Shown here: positions 42,655-51,065 of the stretch, piece by piece
How the letters are laid out: every line of letters begins with the position of its first letter
Numbering within the stretch: the first letter of the stretch is position 1
From: Streptomyces exfoliatus
GTDB taxonomy: Bacteria; Actinomycetota; Actinomycetes; Streptomycetales; Streptomycetaceae
NCBI RefSeq assembly: GCF_000725545.1
Contig: NZ_JNZP01000017.1
Span: forward strand, 62,001-126,000
Direction: 5' to 3'
Length of the DNA: 64,000 nucleotides
Position numbers and translations under genes: made by a program
The notes under the pieces: generated by a model
What the model saw: the letters and a program-made list of their open reading frames with translations, nothing else
The model's database searches: none
Told to the model about the DNA's origin: nothing

Positions 42655-43223
42655 ACACACCCCGCCACATGGTCGTCGACGAGACCGCACGCCTGCATCA
42701 GCGCGTAGGCCGTGGTGGGGCCGATGAAGCGCAGGCCTCGCTTCTTGAGGGCCTTCGAGAGGGCCGTGGACTCGTCCGTGACCGCCGGGACCTCGGCGAC
42801 CGTGCGCGGGACCGGGCGGCGCGCGGGATCAGGGGCGTACGACCAGATCAGCGAGTCGAGTTCGCCCGGGGACCAGGTGGCGAGCAGCTTCGCGTTGGCG
42901 AGGGTCGCGTCGATCTTGGCGCGGTTGCGGATGATGCCCTCGTCGACGAGGAGCCGCTCGCGGTCCGCGTCCCCGAACTTCGCCACGGAGGCGATCGCGA
43001 AGCCGTCGAAGGCGCGCCGGAAGCCCTCGCGGCGGCGCAGGATCGTGATCCAGGAGAGGCCCGACTGGAAGGCCTCCAGGCAGAGCCGCTCGAACAGCGC
43101 GTCGTCGCCGTGGACCGGGCGGCCCCACTCCTCGTCGTGGTACGCCACGTAGTCCTCGGCCGAGAGCCCCCAGGGACAGCGCAGCCGCCCGTCCGGGCCC
43201 GGAACCGCCTCGCCCGCCGTCAC
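42636..43223 (-). CDS. tag: DNA-3-methyladenine glycosylase I (Tag)
   Basis: A 195-residue helix-hairpin-helix glycosylase. The zinc-binding residues are visible as C16 (RCPWG), H29 (AYHDEEWG) and H/C in DDHVAGC near the end. Core signatures LFERLCLEAFQSGLSW and FIGPTTAYALMQACG match Tag. It excises 3-methyladenine from alkylated DNA. GTG 43223 overlaps the stop of the DivIVA-like gene by four bases. Rv1210-like. Confidence 0.95.
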   Translation of the reverse strand: MTAGEAVPGPDGRLRCPWGLSAEDYVAYHDEEWGRPVHGDDALFERLCLEAFQSGLSWITILRRREGFRRAFDGFAIASVAKFGDADRERLLVDEGIIRNRAKIDATLANAKLLATWSPGELDSLIWSYAPDPARRPVPRTVAEVPAVTDESTALSKALKKRGLRFIGPTTAYALMQACGLVDDHVAGCVARGGK

Positions 43224-43543
43224 GCCCGGTCGTCCTCTCCGTCACCGGCGGACGCTCCCGCGAGCGCGTCCTCCAGTTCGGCGATCCGCGCGTCCCGCTC
43301 GGCGAGTTCGGCGCCGAGCCGGACCAGCACGTCGTCGACGTCCGCCATCCGGTAGCCGCGGACCGCGACGGGGAGGCGGAGTGCCTCGACGTCGGCGCGG
43401 TCGACCGGGCGGGCGGCCGGGAGGGGGTCGACGAGCTGCTCGGGCGCCACCTCGGGCAGCACCTCGCTGTCGCCGCCGCCGACCACGGCCAGGGTGACCG
43501 CGGCCACGACCACGACCATGGTGATGAGCAGAAACCAGAACAC
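43220..43543 (-). CDS. DivIVA-domain membrane protein
   Basis: A 107-residue protein. The N-terminus is a membrane helix (VFWFLLITMVVVVAAVTLAVV); then comes a short DivIVA-type motif (LRLPVAVRGYRMADVDDVL) and a coiled coil (LGAELAERDARIAELEDALAG) with an acidic end. GTG 43543 follows GGAGAGG. It may be a scaffold at curved membrane or a division-site protein, as inferred from the DivIVA motif; specific role unknown. Rv1209-like position. Confidence 0.85.
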   Translation of the reverse strand: MFWFLLITMVVVVAAVTLAVVGGGDSEVLPEVAPEQLVDPLPAARPVDRADVEALRLPVAVRGYRMADVDDVLVRLGAELAERDARIAELEDALAGASAGDGEDDRA

Positions 43544-43646
43544 CTGCGTGCCTCTCCCCGGAGTGGAAATCGTCCCGTGCCGATCGTGCCATGCGCCACC
43601 GACAGCTAGGGTCGCAGGCGAACGGACACGAGGGAGGACAAAAGGG

Positions 43647-44507
43647 ATGCTGCGCTTGGGACGGCGTGAATTCGGGCCGCACGAGCCGGTGATCATGGCG
43701 ATCGTGAACCGGACCCCGGACTCCTTCTACGACCAGGGCGCGACCTTCCGGGACGAGCCTGCGCTCGCCCGGGTCGAGCAGGCCGTGGCCGAGGGCGCGG
43801 CGATCATCGACATCGGCGGGGTGAAGGCGGGCCCCGGCGAGGAGGTGACGGCCGAGGAGGAGGCGCGGCGCACGGTCGGCTTCGTGGCGGAGGTGCGCAG
43901 GCGCCACCCCGACGTGGTCATCAGCGTCGACACCTGGCGGGCGGACGTCGGCGCGGCGGTCTGCGAGGCCGGGGCGGACGTCCTGAACGACGCGTGGGGC
44001 GGGGTCGACCCCGCGCTCGCCGAGGTCGCCGCGAAGTACGGCGCGGGGCTCGTGTGCACGCACGCGGGCGGCGCCGAACCGCGGACCCGGCCGCACCGGG
44101 TCGCGTACGAGGACGTGATGGCCGACATCCTGAGGGTCACGGTGGGGCTCGCGGAGCGGGCGGTCGCCCTCGGCGTGCGGCGGGACGGGATCATGATCGA
44201 CCCGGGGCACGACTTCGGGAAGAACACCCGGCACAGCCTGGAGGCGACGCGGCGGCTCGGGGAGATGGCGGAGACGGGGTGGCCGGTGCTCGTGTCCCTG
44301 TCGAACAAGGACTTCGTCGGGGAGACGCTCGACCGGCCGGTGAAGGAGCGGGTGCTCGGCACGCTCGCCACGACGGCGGTCTCGGCGTGGCTCGGGGCGC
44401 AGGTGTACCGCGTGCACGAGGTCGCGGAGACGAAGCAGGTGCTCGACATGGTGGCGTCGATCGCCGGGCACCGGCCGCCGGCCGTCGCCAGGCGCGGGCT
44501 CGCGTAG
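43647..44507 (+). CDS. folP2: FolP2-type dihydropteroate-synthase-like protein
   Basis: A 286-residue TIM-barrel protein related to dihydropteroate synthase: IMAIVNRTPDSFYDQG, SVDTWRADV, GIMIDPGHDFGKNTRHSLE, VLVSLSNKDFVGE. The second loop, which in FolP reads DIGGESTRPGA, reads DIGGVKAGPG, matching the FolP2 subgroup rather than classical FolP. Mycobacterial FolP2 lacks normal dihydropteroate synthase activity as I recall, so the reaction here is uncertain. RBS GAGGGAGG before ATG 43647. Flanked by DivIVA-like and LOG genes as in mycobacteria. Confidence 0.9.
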   Translation: MLRLGRREFGPHEPVIMAIVNRTPDSFYDQGATFRDEPALARVEQAVAEGAAIIDIGGVKAGPGEEVTAEEEARRTVGFVAEVRRRHPDVVISVDTWRADVGAAVCEAGADVLNDAWGGVDPALAEVAAKYGAGLVCTHAGGAEPRTRPHRVAYEDVMADILRVTVGLAERAVALGVRRDGIMIDPGHDFGKNTRHSLEATRRLGEMAETGWPVLVSLSNKDFVGETLDRPVKERVLGTLATTAVSAWLGAQVYRVHEVAETKQVLDMVASIAGHRPPAVARRGLA

Positions 44508-44523
44508 GCCCTGGCACGGCCCA

Positions 44524-44549
44524 CGGGGGCGCCGGATCCGGCGCCCCCG
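44524..44549. terminator. Bidirectional terminator hairpin
   Basis: A 12-bp perfect stem CGGGGGCGCCGG with complement and two-base turn, between the convergent FolP2-like and LOG genes. Confidence 0.85.
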
Positions 44550-44558
44550 GAGACCGGA

Positions 44559-45308
44559 CTACTTGCCGGTCTCCTTCGTCACCAGCGTCACCGCCTCCTC
44601 CACGTCGTCCGTGACGTGGAAGAGGAGCAGGTCCCGCTCGGAGGCCTTGCCGCCCGCGACGACGGAGTCGCGGAGCCAGTCGACGAGGCCCTTCCAGTAC
44701 TCCGTGCCGAAGAGGACGATCGGGAAGCGGGTGACCTTGCGCGTCTGGACCAGGGTCAGCGCCTCGAAGAGCTCGTCGAGGGTGCCGAGGCCGCCGGGCA
44801 GGACGACGAAGCCCTGCGCGTACTTCACGAACATCGTCTTGCGGACGAAGAAGTAGCGGAAGTTCACGCCGATGTCGACGTGCGGGTTGAGCCCCTGCTC
44901 GAAGGGGAGCTCGATGCCGAGGCCCACCGAGATGCCCTTGGCCTCCCTGGCCCCCTTGTTGGCCGCCTCCATGGCGCCGGGCCCGCCGCCGGTGATGACC
45001 GCGAAGCCGGCCTCCACGAGCGCCCGGCCGATCCGTACGCCCGCCTCGTACTCGGGCGAGTCCGGCTTCGTGCGGGCCGAGCCGAAGACGCTGATCGCGC
45101 TCGGCAGTTCGGCGAGCGCCCCGAAGCCCTCGACGAACTCGGACTGGATGCGCATGACCCGCCAGGGGTCGGTGTGCACCCACTCCGAGTCGCCCTCGGT
45201 GTCGAGCAGCCGCTGGTCCGTCGTGCCCGGCTGGACCTGATCCCGCCGCCTGAGCACCGGACCGAGTCGCTGCTCCTCGGGCTTCGCCATTCCCTCGGGA
45301 ATGCCCAT
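44559..45308 (-). CDS. LOG family protein (TIGR00730)
   Basis: A 249-residue LOG-family protein with SVFGSART, ITGGGPGAMEAANKGA, and PGGLGTLDELFEALTL, the signature of cytokinin riboside 5'-monophosphate phosphoribohydrolases. Bacterial relatives hydrolyse nucleoside monophosphates to base and ribose 5-phosphate. It is convergent with folP2 and matches Rv1205 by position. Substrate not decided by sequence alone. Confidence 0.9.
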   Translation of the reverse strand: MGIPEGMAKPEEQRLGPVLRRRDQVQPGTTDQRLLDTEGDSEWVHTDPWRVMRIQSEFVEGFGALAELPSAISVFGSARTKPDSPEYEAGVRIGRALVEAGFAVITGGGPGAMEAANKGAREAKGISVGLGIELPFEQGLNPHVDIGVNFRYFFVRKTMFVKYAQGFVVLPGGLGTLDELFEALTLVQTRKVTRFPIVLFGTEYWKGLVDWLRDSVVAGGKASERDLLLFHVTDDVEEAVTLVTKETGK

Positions 45309-45413
45309 GGCCTGCTCCCTCCGCCGATCGGCGGCCCGTTGCCGGCCGCCAACTGATCTTCTGGTCCGGTCAGCCTAGGACGACAGAGGTGACGAAACGC
45401 GAAATTACGGAAG

Positions 45414-46508
45414 TCAGGCAGTCAGCCAGTCGCGGAGTCGTGCCTCGCAGTGGTGGATCCGGTCGACGGGAACGTGCTCGTCGCGCTTGTGGGCGTAGAT
45501 CGGGTCGCCGGGGCCGTAGTTCACGGCGGGCACGCCGAGGGCGCTGAAGCGGGCCACGTCGGTCCAGCCGAACTTGGGCTGGGCGCTGCCCCCGACGGCC
45601 TTCATGAACGCCTCGGCGGCCGGGTGGGAGAGGCCGGGCAGCGCGCCGGGGCTCTCGTCGTCGACGACGAACTCGGCGATGTCGCAGCCGTCGAAGAACT
45701 CGCGGACGTACGCCAGGGCCTCGGCCGGGGAGCGGTCGGGGGCGTAGCGGAAGTTCACGGTGACGGTGCAGGCGTCGGGGATGACGTTGGTGGCGACGCC
45801 GCCCTCGATCGCGACGGCGTTGAGGCCCTCGTGGTACTCCAGGCCGTCGATGACCGGCTTGCGCGGCTCGTAGGCGGCGAGGCGGGCGAGGATCGGGGCG
45901 GCGGCGTGGATGGCGTTGGAACCCATCCAGGAGCGCGCGGAGTGGGCCCGCTCACCGGCCGTGTGCAGGATGACGCGCAGGGTGCCCTGACAGCCGCCCT
46001 CGACCTGGGCGTCGGACGGTTCGAGGAGGACGGCGAAGTCGCCTTCCAGCCAGTCGGGGTGCGCGGCGGCGATCTTCCCGAGGCCGTTGAGGTCGGCGGC
46101 GACCTCCTCGTTGTCGTAGAAGACGAAGGTGAGGTCGCGGTTGGGCCGGGGGACGGTGGCGGCGATCCGCAGCTGGACGGCGACCCCGGACTTCATGTCG
46201 GAGGTGCCGCAGCCCCACAGGATGCCGTTCTCGTCGAGTCGCGAGGGCACGTTGTCCGCGATCGGCACGGTGTCGATGTGGCCGGCGAGGACGACGCGCT
46301 CGCCGTGACCGAGGTGGGAACGGGCGACGACGTTGTTGCCGTACCGGTCGACGGTGAGGTGCGGCAGCGTGCGCAGAGCCTGCTCGATCACGTCCGCGAG
46401 CGGCTTCTCGGTCCCGCTGACGGACGGGAAGTCGACGAGGGCGGCGGTGAGCGCCGCCCCGTCCTGGGACAGGTCGAGGGGCGCGTCGAGCGGAGTGATG
46501 TCAGCCAT
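45414..46508 (-). CDS. dapE: Succinyl-diaminopimelate desuccinylase
   Basis: A 364-residue M20-type metalloenzyme. Metal ligands are seen in LAGHIDTVPI, GCGTSDMKSG, YDNEEVA (catalytic and bridging Glu) and HKRDEHVP near the end. It removes succinate from N-succinyl-L,L-diaminopimelate in lysine and peptidoglycan precursor synthesis. dapC, the preceding step, lies about 3 kb away in this window. Cytoplasmic; divergent from the SLT-like gene. Confidence 0.94.
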   Translation of the reverse strand: MADITPLDAPLDLSQDGAALTAALVDFPSVSGTEKPLADVIEQALRTLPHLTVDRYGNNVVARSHLGHGERVVLAGHIDTVPIADNVPSRLDENGILWGCGTSDMKSGVAVQLRIAATVPRPNRDLTFVFYDNEEVAADLNGLGKIAAAHPDWLEGDFAVLLEPSDAQVEGGCQGTLRVILHTAGERAHSARSWMGSNAIHAAAPILARLAAYEPRKPVIDGLEYHEGLNAVAIEGGVATNVIPDACTVTVNFRYAPDRSPAEALAYVREFFDGCDIAEFVVDDESPGALPGLSHPAAEAFMKAVGGSAQPKFGWTDVARFSALGVPAVNYGPGDPIYAHKRDEHVPVDRIHHCEARLRDWLTA

Positions 46509-46546
46509 ATGCCGACCCTAACTCGGCCTCCAGTACGGTGGGCCCC

Positions 46547-47479
46547 GTGTCCGAGCCCATCCGCCCCGCCCGTCGCGGCCGCCTCGCCCGCTCCGCGGCC
46601 GCCTTCGCCGTGCTCCTCGGCCTCGCCGCGTACGTGGCCGTCCACCAGATGACAGGGAGCAAGGGCACCCCCCGGTGCAGTGTGGGCAGTGGCGAGAACC
46701 GGTACGAGTTCACTCCGGAGCAGGCGTCCAACGCGGCGACGATCTCCGCCGTGGGGACGACCAGGGGCCTGCCGGAGCGCGCGGTGACGATCGCGCTCGC
46801 GACGGCGCTCCAGGAGTCGGCGCTGCGGAACATCGAGCACGGCGACCGCGACTCGCTCGGCCTGTTCCAGCAGCGGCCGTCGATGGGCTGGGGGACGCCG
46901 GAGCAGATCATGGACCCGGTGTACTCGGCGGGGAAGTTCTACGCGGGCCTGGAGAAGGTCCCGGGGTATTCGCGGCTGCCGCTGACGGTGGCCGCGCAGA
47001 AGGTGCAGAAGAGCGGTTTCCCGCAGGCGTACGCGAAGCACGAGCCGGACGCCACGCTCCTGTCGGCCGCGCTGACGGGCCGGGCCCCGGCGGCACTGAC
47101 CTGTACGGCGAACGAGGTGGAGGGCCGGCCGGGCGACCCCGCGCGGGTGCGCGCGGAGCTGGTACGGGCCTTCGGCGAGAAGGCGGCGCCGACGACGGTG
47201 ACGAGCGGTCCGAGCGCGGGCCGGTCGGCGGCGGAGCCGCCGGTCCTCGCGGTGCCGGTGCGGACGGGGTCCGGGACGGCGCGTGGCGCCGGGGCGGACG
47301 AGCGGCACGGCTGGGAGCTCGCACAGTGGGCGGTGGCGCGGGCGGACGCGCTGCGCATCACGGAGGTCGTGTACGACGGCAAGGTGTGGCGGGCCGGCGA
47401 GGCCGCCGGCGGCTGGACGAAGGCCTCGGGCGCGCTCGCCGGCGACGGCGACACCGTCCGCGTACGGCTCGCGCGCTAG
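46547..47479 (+). CDS. Exported lysozyme/transglycosylase-like protein
   Basis: A 310-residue protein with an N-terminal signal anchor (GRLARSAAAFAVLLGLAAYVAV) and an extracytoplasmic domain. The pattern AVTIALATALQESALRN with Glu, and GLFQQRPSMGWGTPEQ, resembles SLT/lysozyme-like folds, where the Glu acts on peptidoglycan. Similar Streptomyces proteins are sometimes labelled heavy metal transporter without support. The C-terminal third is low-complexity plus a short strand-rich part. GTG 46547 chosen; GTG 46538 possible. Confidence 0.78.
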   Translation: MSEPIRPARRGRLARSAAAFAVLLGLAAYVAVHQMTGSKGTPRCSVGSGENRYEFTPEQASNAATISAVGTTRGLPERAVTIALATALQESALRNIEHGDRDSLGLFQQRPSMGWGTPEQIMDPVYSAGKFYAGLEKVPGYSRLPLTVAAQKVQKSGFPQAYAKHEPDATLLSAALTGRAPAALTCTANEVEGRPGDPARVRAELVRAFGEKAAPTTVTSGPSAGRSAAEPPVLAVPVRTGSGTARGAGADERHGWELAQWAVARADALRITEVVYDGKVWRAGEAAGGWTKASGALAGDGDTVRVRLAR

Positions 47480-47914
47480 CGACGGCGGCAGCCGGGCGAC
47501 TCGCGCGGCGGCCGAACGGCGGCGGCCGGGGCGGGCGCGCGGCGGCGGCCGGGGCGGCTCGTACGGCGACTCGCGGGGTGGCCGGTACAGGCATGCGGTG
47601 GCTCGTACGGCGGGCGTGCACGCGTGCGGTCGTTCACTCGGTCGTGGCACGGCCCCGGTTCTCGTCCGGGGAATTCACCACCCCTCCGAGCCGCTTTTCA
47701 CCCACCGCGCCCCACCCGCCCCATCCCCTTGCGCGACAAGGGAAGTGACGGTTCGGCAACCCTCCACGTAATGACACGTTCGTCCGTTTTCCTCCCCACC
47801 TGACAATACGACGCATTACCAACTCTTTACCTTCGACCTCCGCAACCTCACCCGCCCCGGGGCCGGTTGTCACTGCGTCCGAACGAACACCTCGCACCTC
47901 GTCGAAGGAGCACC
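47480..47914 (+). promoter_or_regulatory. 435-base intergenic stretch: GC-rich half, then AT-rich promoter half
   Basis: Bases 47480-47630 are made of repeated GGCGGCGGCC-like units with no convincing coding signal. Bases 47750-47830 are much richer in A/T (TGACAATACGACGCATTACC, CAACTCTTTACC) and probably hold the promoter of the secreted Ala/Gly protein that starts at 47915. Confidence 0.5.
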
Positions 47915-48376
47915 ATGTCCCTCCCCCTGACCCGTCGGATCGCCCGCGCCGCCCTCCTCATCGCGGCCGGAGCAGCCCCCGTGGTCGGTGCGGCCGGCTC
48001 CGCGAGCGCCCTGGACCACAACCTCGCGCCGACCGGCGCCCTCGGCGGCGTCACCGCCCTGGACGCCGCCGGTGCGGGCACCGCCGTCGACAGCGCCTCG
48101 CAGACCGCCACCGGCGTCGTCGGTGCCACCGGCAGCCAGGCCGTCGGCACGGCCGTCCCCGCCGCCGGCAAGACCGTCGGCGCGGCGGGCAAGACCGCCA
48201 CCCCGGCCGCCCAGCAGGTCGCCGGCGAGACCGCCGGCAGCGCGGGCGAGGTCGTCGGCAAGACCGCCGGCGCCGCGACCGAGAGCGCCGAGGGCCCGAC
48301 CGGCGGTGCCCTGGGCGGCGGGCTCGGCAGCCTGCCCGCCGGCCAGACGCTCGGCGGCCTGCCCCTCGGCGGCTGA
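47915..48376 (+). CDS. Secreted Ala/Gly/Thr-rich repetitive protein
   Basis: A 153-residue exported protein. After a signal peptide (RIARAALLIAAGAAPVVGAAGSASA) the mature part is almost all Ala, Gly, Thr, Val and Lys in a repeating AGKTVGAAGKTATPAAQQ-like pattern, ending in Gly/Leu (LPAGQTLGGLPLGG). No catalytic motif. GAAGGAG precedes ATG 47915. Its strong-looking promoter, lone position and terminator suggest a well-expressed surface or wall-associated protein; function unknown. Confidence 0.8.
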   Translation: MSLPLTRRIARAALLIAAGAAPVVGAAGSASALDHNLAPTGALGGVTALDAAGAGTAVDSASQTATGVVGATGSQAVGTAVPAAGKTVGAAGKTATPAAQQVAGETAGSAGEVVGKTAGAATESAEGPTGGALGGGLGSLPAGQTLGGLPLGG

Positions 48377-48394
48377 CCCCGCACGGGAACGACA

Positions 48395-48428
48395 GAGGGC
48401 CCGGGGAGCACCTGCTCCCCGGGCCCTC
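48395..48428. terminator. Bidirectional terminator hairpin
   Basis: A 16-bp stem GAGGGCCCGGGGAGCA with complement and CC turn between the secreted protein gene and the convergent dapC. Confidence 0.88.
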
Positions 48429-48449
48429 TCCCATGCCGTGGGCGCGCGA

Positions 48450-49544
48450 TCAGCCGAGGCGCTTGACCGCCGCCTCGACCCGCTCGTCCGTCGCCGTGAA
48501 CGCCACCCGCACGAATCGATCCCCCGCCTCGCCGTAGAAGTCGCCCGGCGCCACCAGGACGCCCTTCTCCGCGAGGTACGCCACGGTCTCCCAGCACGGC
48601 TCGTCGCGCGTCGCCCACAGGTACAGGCTCGCCTCGCTGTGCTCGATCCGGAAGCCGTGCGCCTCCAGGGCCGCCCGCAGGGCCGCCCGCCGGGCCGCGT
48701 ACCGCCCGCGCTGCTCGGCCACGTGCGCGTCGTCGCCGAGCGCCGCCACCGTCGCCGCCTGGACGGGCGCGGCGGTCATCATGCCGCCGTGCTTGCGGAT
48801 CTGCAGCAGCTCGCCGAGCACGGCCGCGTCGCCCGCGATGAAGGCGGCCCGGTAGCCGGCCAGATTGGAACGCTTGGACAGCGAGTGGACGGCGACGATG
48901 CCCTCGTACGAGCCGCCGCAGACGTCCGGGTGCAGGACCGACACCGGGTCGGCCTCCCAGCCCAGCTCCAGGTAGCACTCGTCGGAGAAGACGAGCACGC
49001 CGTGCTCGCGCGCCCAGGCCACGATCCGGGTCAGCTCCTCCTTGGCGAGGACCTTGCCGGTCGGGTTGGACGGCGAGTTGAGCCAGAGGAGCCTGAGCCC
49101 GGCCGGGTCCAGCTCCGTCGGGTCGTCGTAGACGACGGGTGTCGCGCCGCAGAGCCGCGCGCCGACCTCGTACGTCGGGTAGGCGAGCCGCGGGTAGGCG
49201 ACCACGTCGCCCGCACCGAGACCCAGCTGCGTCGGCAGCCAGGCCACCAGCTCCTTGGAGCCGACCACCGGCAGCACGTTCTCGTGCGCGAAGTCCACCG
49301 CGCCGAGACGCCGCCCGCACCAGCCGGTGAGCGCGTCCCGCAGCTCCTTCGTGCCCCACACCGTCGGATAGCCCGGAGAGTCCGCCGCCGCGACCAGGGC
49401 CTCCTGGATCAGCGCGGGGACCGGGTCGACGGGCGTGCCGACCGAGAGGTCCACGATTCCGTCCGGGTGCGCCAGGGCCGTCTTCTTGTACGGCTCCAGC
49501 TTGTCCCAGGGAAAGACGGGCAGGCGCGAGGAGACTGCGCTCAC
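48450..49544 (-). CDS. dapC: Succinyldiaminopimelate transaminase (class I/II aminotransferase)
   Basis: A 364-residue fold-type I aminotransferase. PLP-binding Lys lies in SLSKRSNLAGYRAAF; NSPSNPTGKV and FSDECYLELGW provide the Asn and Asp/Tyr of the cofactor site. It matches the actinobacterial DapC that converts N-succinyl-2-amino-6-ketopimelate using glutamate. Next to fdxA, as in mycobacteria (Rv1177-Rv1178). Cytoplasmic. Confidence 0.92.
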   Translation of the reverse strand: MSAVSSRLPVFPWDKLEPYKKTALAHPDGIVDLSVGTPVDPVPALIQEALVAAADSPGYPTVWGTKELRDALTGWCGRRLGAVDFAHENVLPVVGSKELVAWLPTQLGLGAGDVVAYPRLAYPTYEVGARLCGATPVVYDDPTELDPAGLRLLWLNSPSNPTGKVLAKEELTRIVAWAREHGVLVFSDECYLELGWEADPVSVLHPDVCGGSYEGIVAVHSLSKRSNLAGYRAAFIAGDAAVLGELLQIRKHGGMMTAAPVQAATVAALGDDAHVAEQRGRYAARRAALRAALEAHGFRIEHSEASLYLWATRDEPCWETVAYLAEKGVLVAPGDFYGEAGDRFVRVAFTATDERVEAAVKRLG

Positions 49545-49585
49545 GGGTTGGCTCTCACTTCCTGTACGTACGGGAAAACGCCTCG

Positions 49586-49616
49586 GTCCCGTACGGCGGC
49601 GGAGGCCGTACGGGAC
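49586..49616 (-). terminator. Hairpin between ferredoxin and dapC genes
   Basis: Stem GTCCCGTACGGC with complement and 7-base loop, 18 bases after the ferredoxin stop codon and 40 bases before dapC, so it may attenuate or end the ferredoxin transcript. Confidence 0.7.
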
Positions 49617-49633
49617 CGGATGCGGTCGTTCAA

Positions 49634-49954
49634 TCAGCCGTTCTGCGGCGGCAGGGCGGCGATGAAGGGGTGGTCACGCTCGATCTCACCGAGCTTGGAG
49701 GCACCACCGGGCGAACCGAGGTCGTCGAAGAACTCGACGTTCGCCTTGTAGTAGTCCTTCCACTCCTCCGGGGTGTCGTCCTCGTAGAAGATCGCCTCCA
49801 CCGGGCAGACCGGCTCACAGGCCCCGCAGTCGACGCATTCGTCCGGGTGGATGTACAAGGACCGCTTGCCCTCGTAGATGCAGTCGACGGGGCACTCCTC
49901 GATGCACGCCTTGTCCTTCACGTCGACACAAGGCTGCGCGATGACGTAGGTCAC
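49634..49954 (-). CDS. fdxA: 7Fe ferredoxin
   Basis: A 106-residue ferredoxin with both cluster motifs near the N-terminus: CVDVKDKACIEECPVDC for the 3Fe-4S/4Fe-4S pair and CVDCGACEPVCPVEAI. The C-terminal half (YKANVEFFDDLGSPGGA) is typical of mycobacterial FdxC/Azotobacter-type seven-iron proteins. Serves as electron carrier, for example to cytochrome P450s. GTG 49954 follows GAGGAGG. Divergent from the GNAT gene. Confidence 0.95.
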   Translation of the reverse strand: MTYVIAQPCVDVKDKACIEECPVDCIYEGKRSLYIHPDECVDCGACEPVCPVEAIFYEDDTPEEWKDYYKANVEFFDDLGSPGGASKLGEIERDHPFIAALPPQNG

Positions 49955-50066
49955 GCTGTCGTTCCTCCTCGATAGGGCTGGTCTGCGCGGGAGCGCGGCG
50001 TCGTCGATGCCCGCACCTAGTATCTCCGTTCTTGGGGGCGATCCGAACAGGAGGGGCGGAGAAGCT

Positions 50067-51065
50067 GTGGAATTCATCGGCGGAGGGCGTCTTGAGGTCC
50101 GAATCACCGGCGCTGACGTGGGAAAACGTGTCTCCGTTCGGTACGTGACGGACTCGGCTACGAGTGAGAAGTTCACCGACTCGGTCGGAGTTCTCACATC
50201 ATGGGACGACGCTGTGCTGCTGATCACACGAAAGAGCGGTGACAGCGTCCGCATCCCGGAATCCGCACTCGTCGCCGGAAAGGTCGTACCGGCCGCGCCC
50301 GCCCGGAGGCGCGGCCCCTCGGCCACGTTCCCCGAGCTGGCGCGCGCCACCGCGCGCGCGTGGCAGCCCGTCGAGAGCGAGGCCCTCGGCGAATGGACCC
50401 TGCGGGCCTCCGACGGGTTCACCCGCCGCGCCAACTCCGTGCTCCCGCTCGGCGATCCCGGACTCCCGGTCGCCGACGCCCTGACGCACGCGCGCGCGTG
50501 GTACGCGGCCCGGAAGCTCCCCGCGTACGTGCAGACAGCCACCGGCGCCGAAGGCACCCAGGAACTGCTGTGCGCCGAACTCGACCGGCACGGCTGGCGG
50601 CGCGAGGTCTCCGCGGAGGTCCGCATCGCGGCGCTCGCCCCGATAGCCGACCTCGACGCCGACGTCTCCGCCGTACGCCTCACGCGCACCCTCGACGAGA
50701 CCTGGCTGCGCCGCTACCAGCGCTTCGGGGAACCGGGCCCGGGCGTGCGCTCCGTCCTCACCTCGGGACCGAGTGTGTGGTTCGCGTCCGTGGCGGGCAC
50801 GGGAGAGATACCGGCGGCGATCGGGCGCTGCGTGGTCGACGGGCGCTGGGCGGGCTTCATGGCCGTCGAGGTCGCCCCCGACCAGCGGCGCCGGGGCCTG
50901 GCGACCTCCGTCATGACGGCGCTCGCCCGGCAGGCACTCGACGAGGGCGCGTCGGCGGCCTGGCTCCAGGTGGAGACCGACAACGACGGCGCCCGGGCGC
51001 TGTACGACGGCATGGGGTTCGCGCCCCACCACCACTACCACCACTACCGATGGGTCGAGGCGTGA
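50067..51065 (+). CDS. GNAT family N-acetyltransferase
   Basis: A 332-residue protein with an N-terminal small beta domain (residues 1-70, RLEVRITGADVGKRVSVRYV), a middle region and a C-terminal GNAT fold with the acetyl-CoA loop (DQRRRGLATSVM) and the last strand GARALYDGMGF followed by HHHYHHYRW. Similar actinobacterial proteins lack a known substrate. GTG 50067 after GGAGAAG is preferred over in-frame starts upstream. The last codons overlap the next gene. Confidence 0.87.
   Translation: MEFIGGGRLEVRITGADVGKRVSVRYVTDSATSEKFTDSVGVLTSWDDAVLLITRKSGDSVRIPESALVAGKVVPAAPARRRGPSATFPELARATARAWQPVESEALGEWTLRASDGFTRRANSVLPLGDPGLPVADALTHARAWYAARKLPAYVQTATGAEGTQELLCAELDRHGWRREVSAEVRIAALAPIADLDADVSAVRLTRTLDETWLRRYQRFGEPGPGVRSVLTSGPSVWFASVAGTGEIPAAIGRCVVDGRWAGFMAVEVAPDQRRRGLATSVMTALARQALDEGASAAWLQVETDNDGARALYDGMGFAPHHHYHHYRWVEA

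Noticed and set aside
46547..47479. Heavy metal transporter function for the exported protein
   Set aside because: Only one membrane anchor and no metal-binding motif; the fold pattern is lysozyme-like.
47634..47897. Possible small minus-strand gene of about 87 codons before the secreted Ala/Gly protein
   Set aside because: Composition is Gly/Arg-rich without a motif, it covers a promoter-like AT-rich stretch, and no ribosome site fits.
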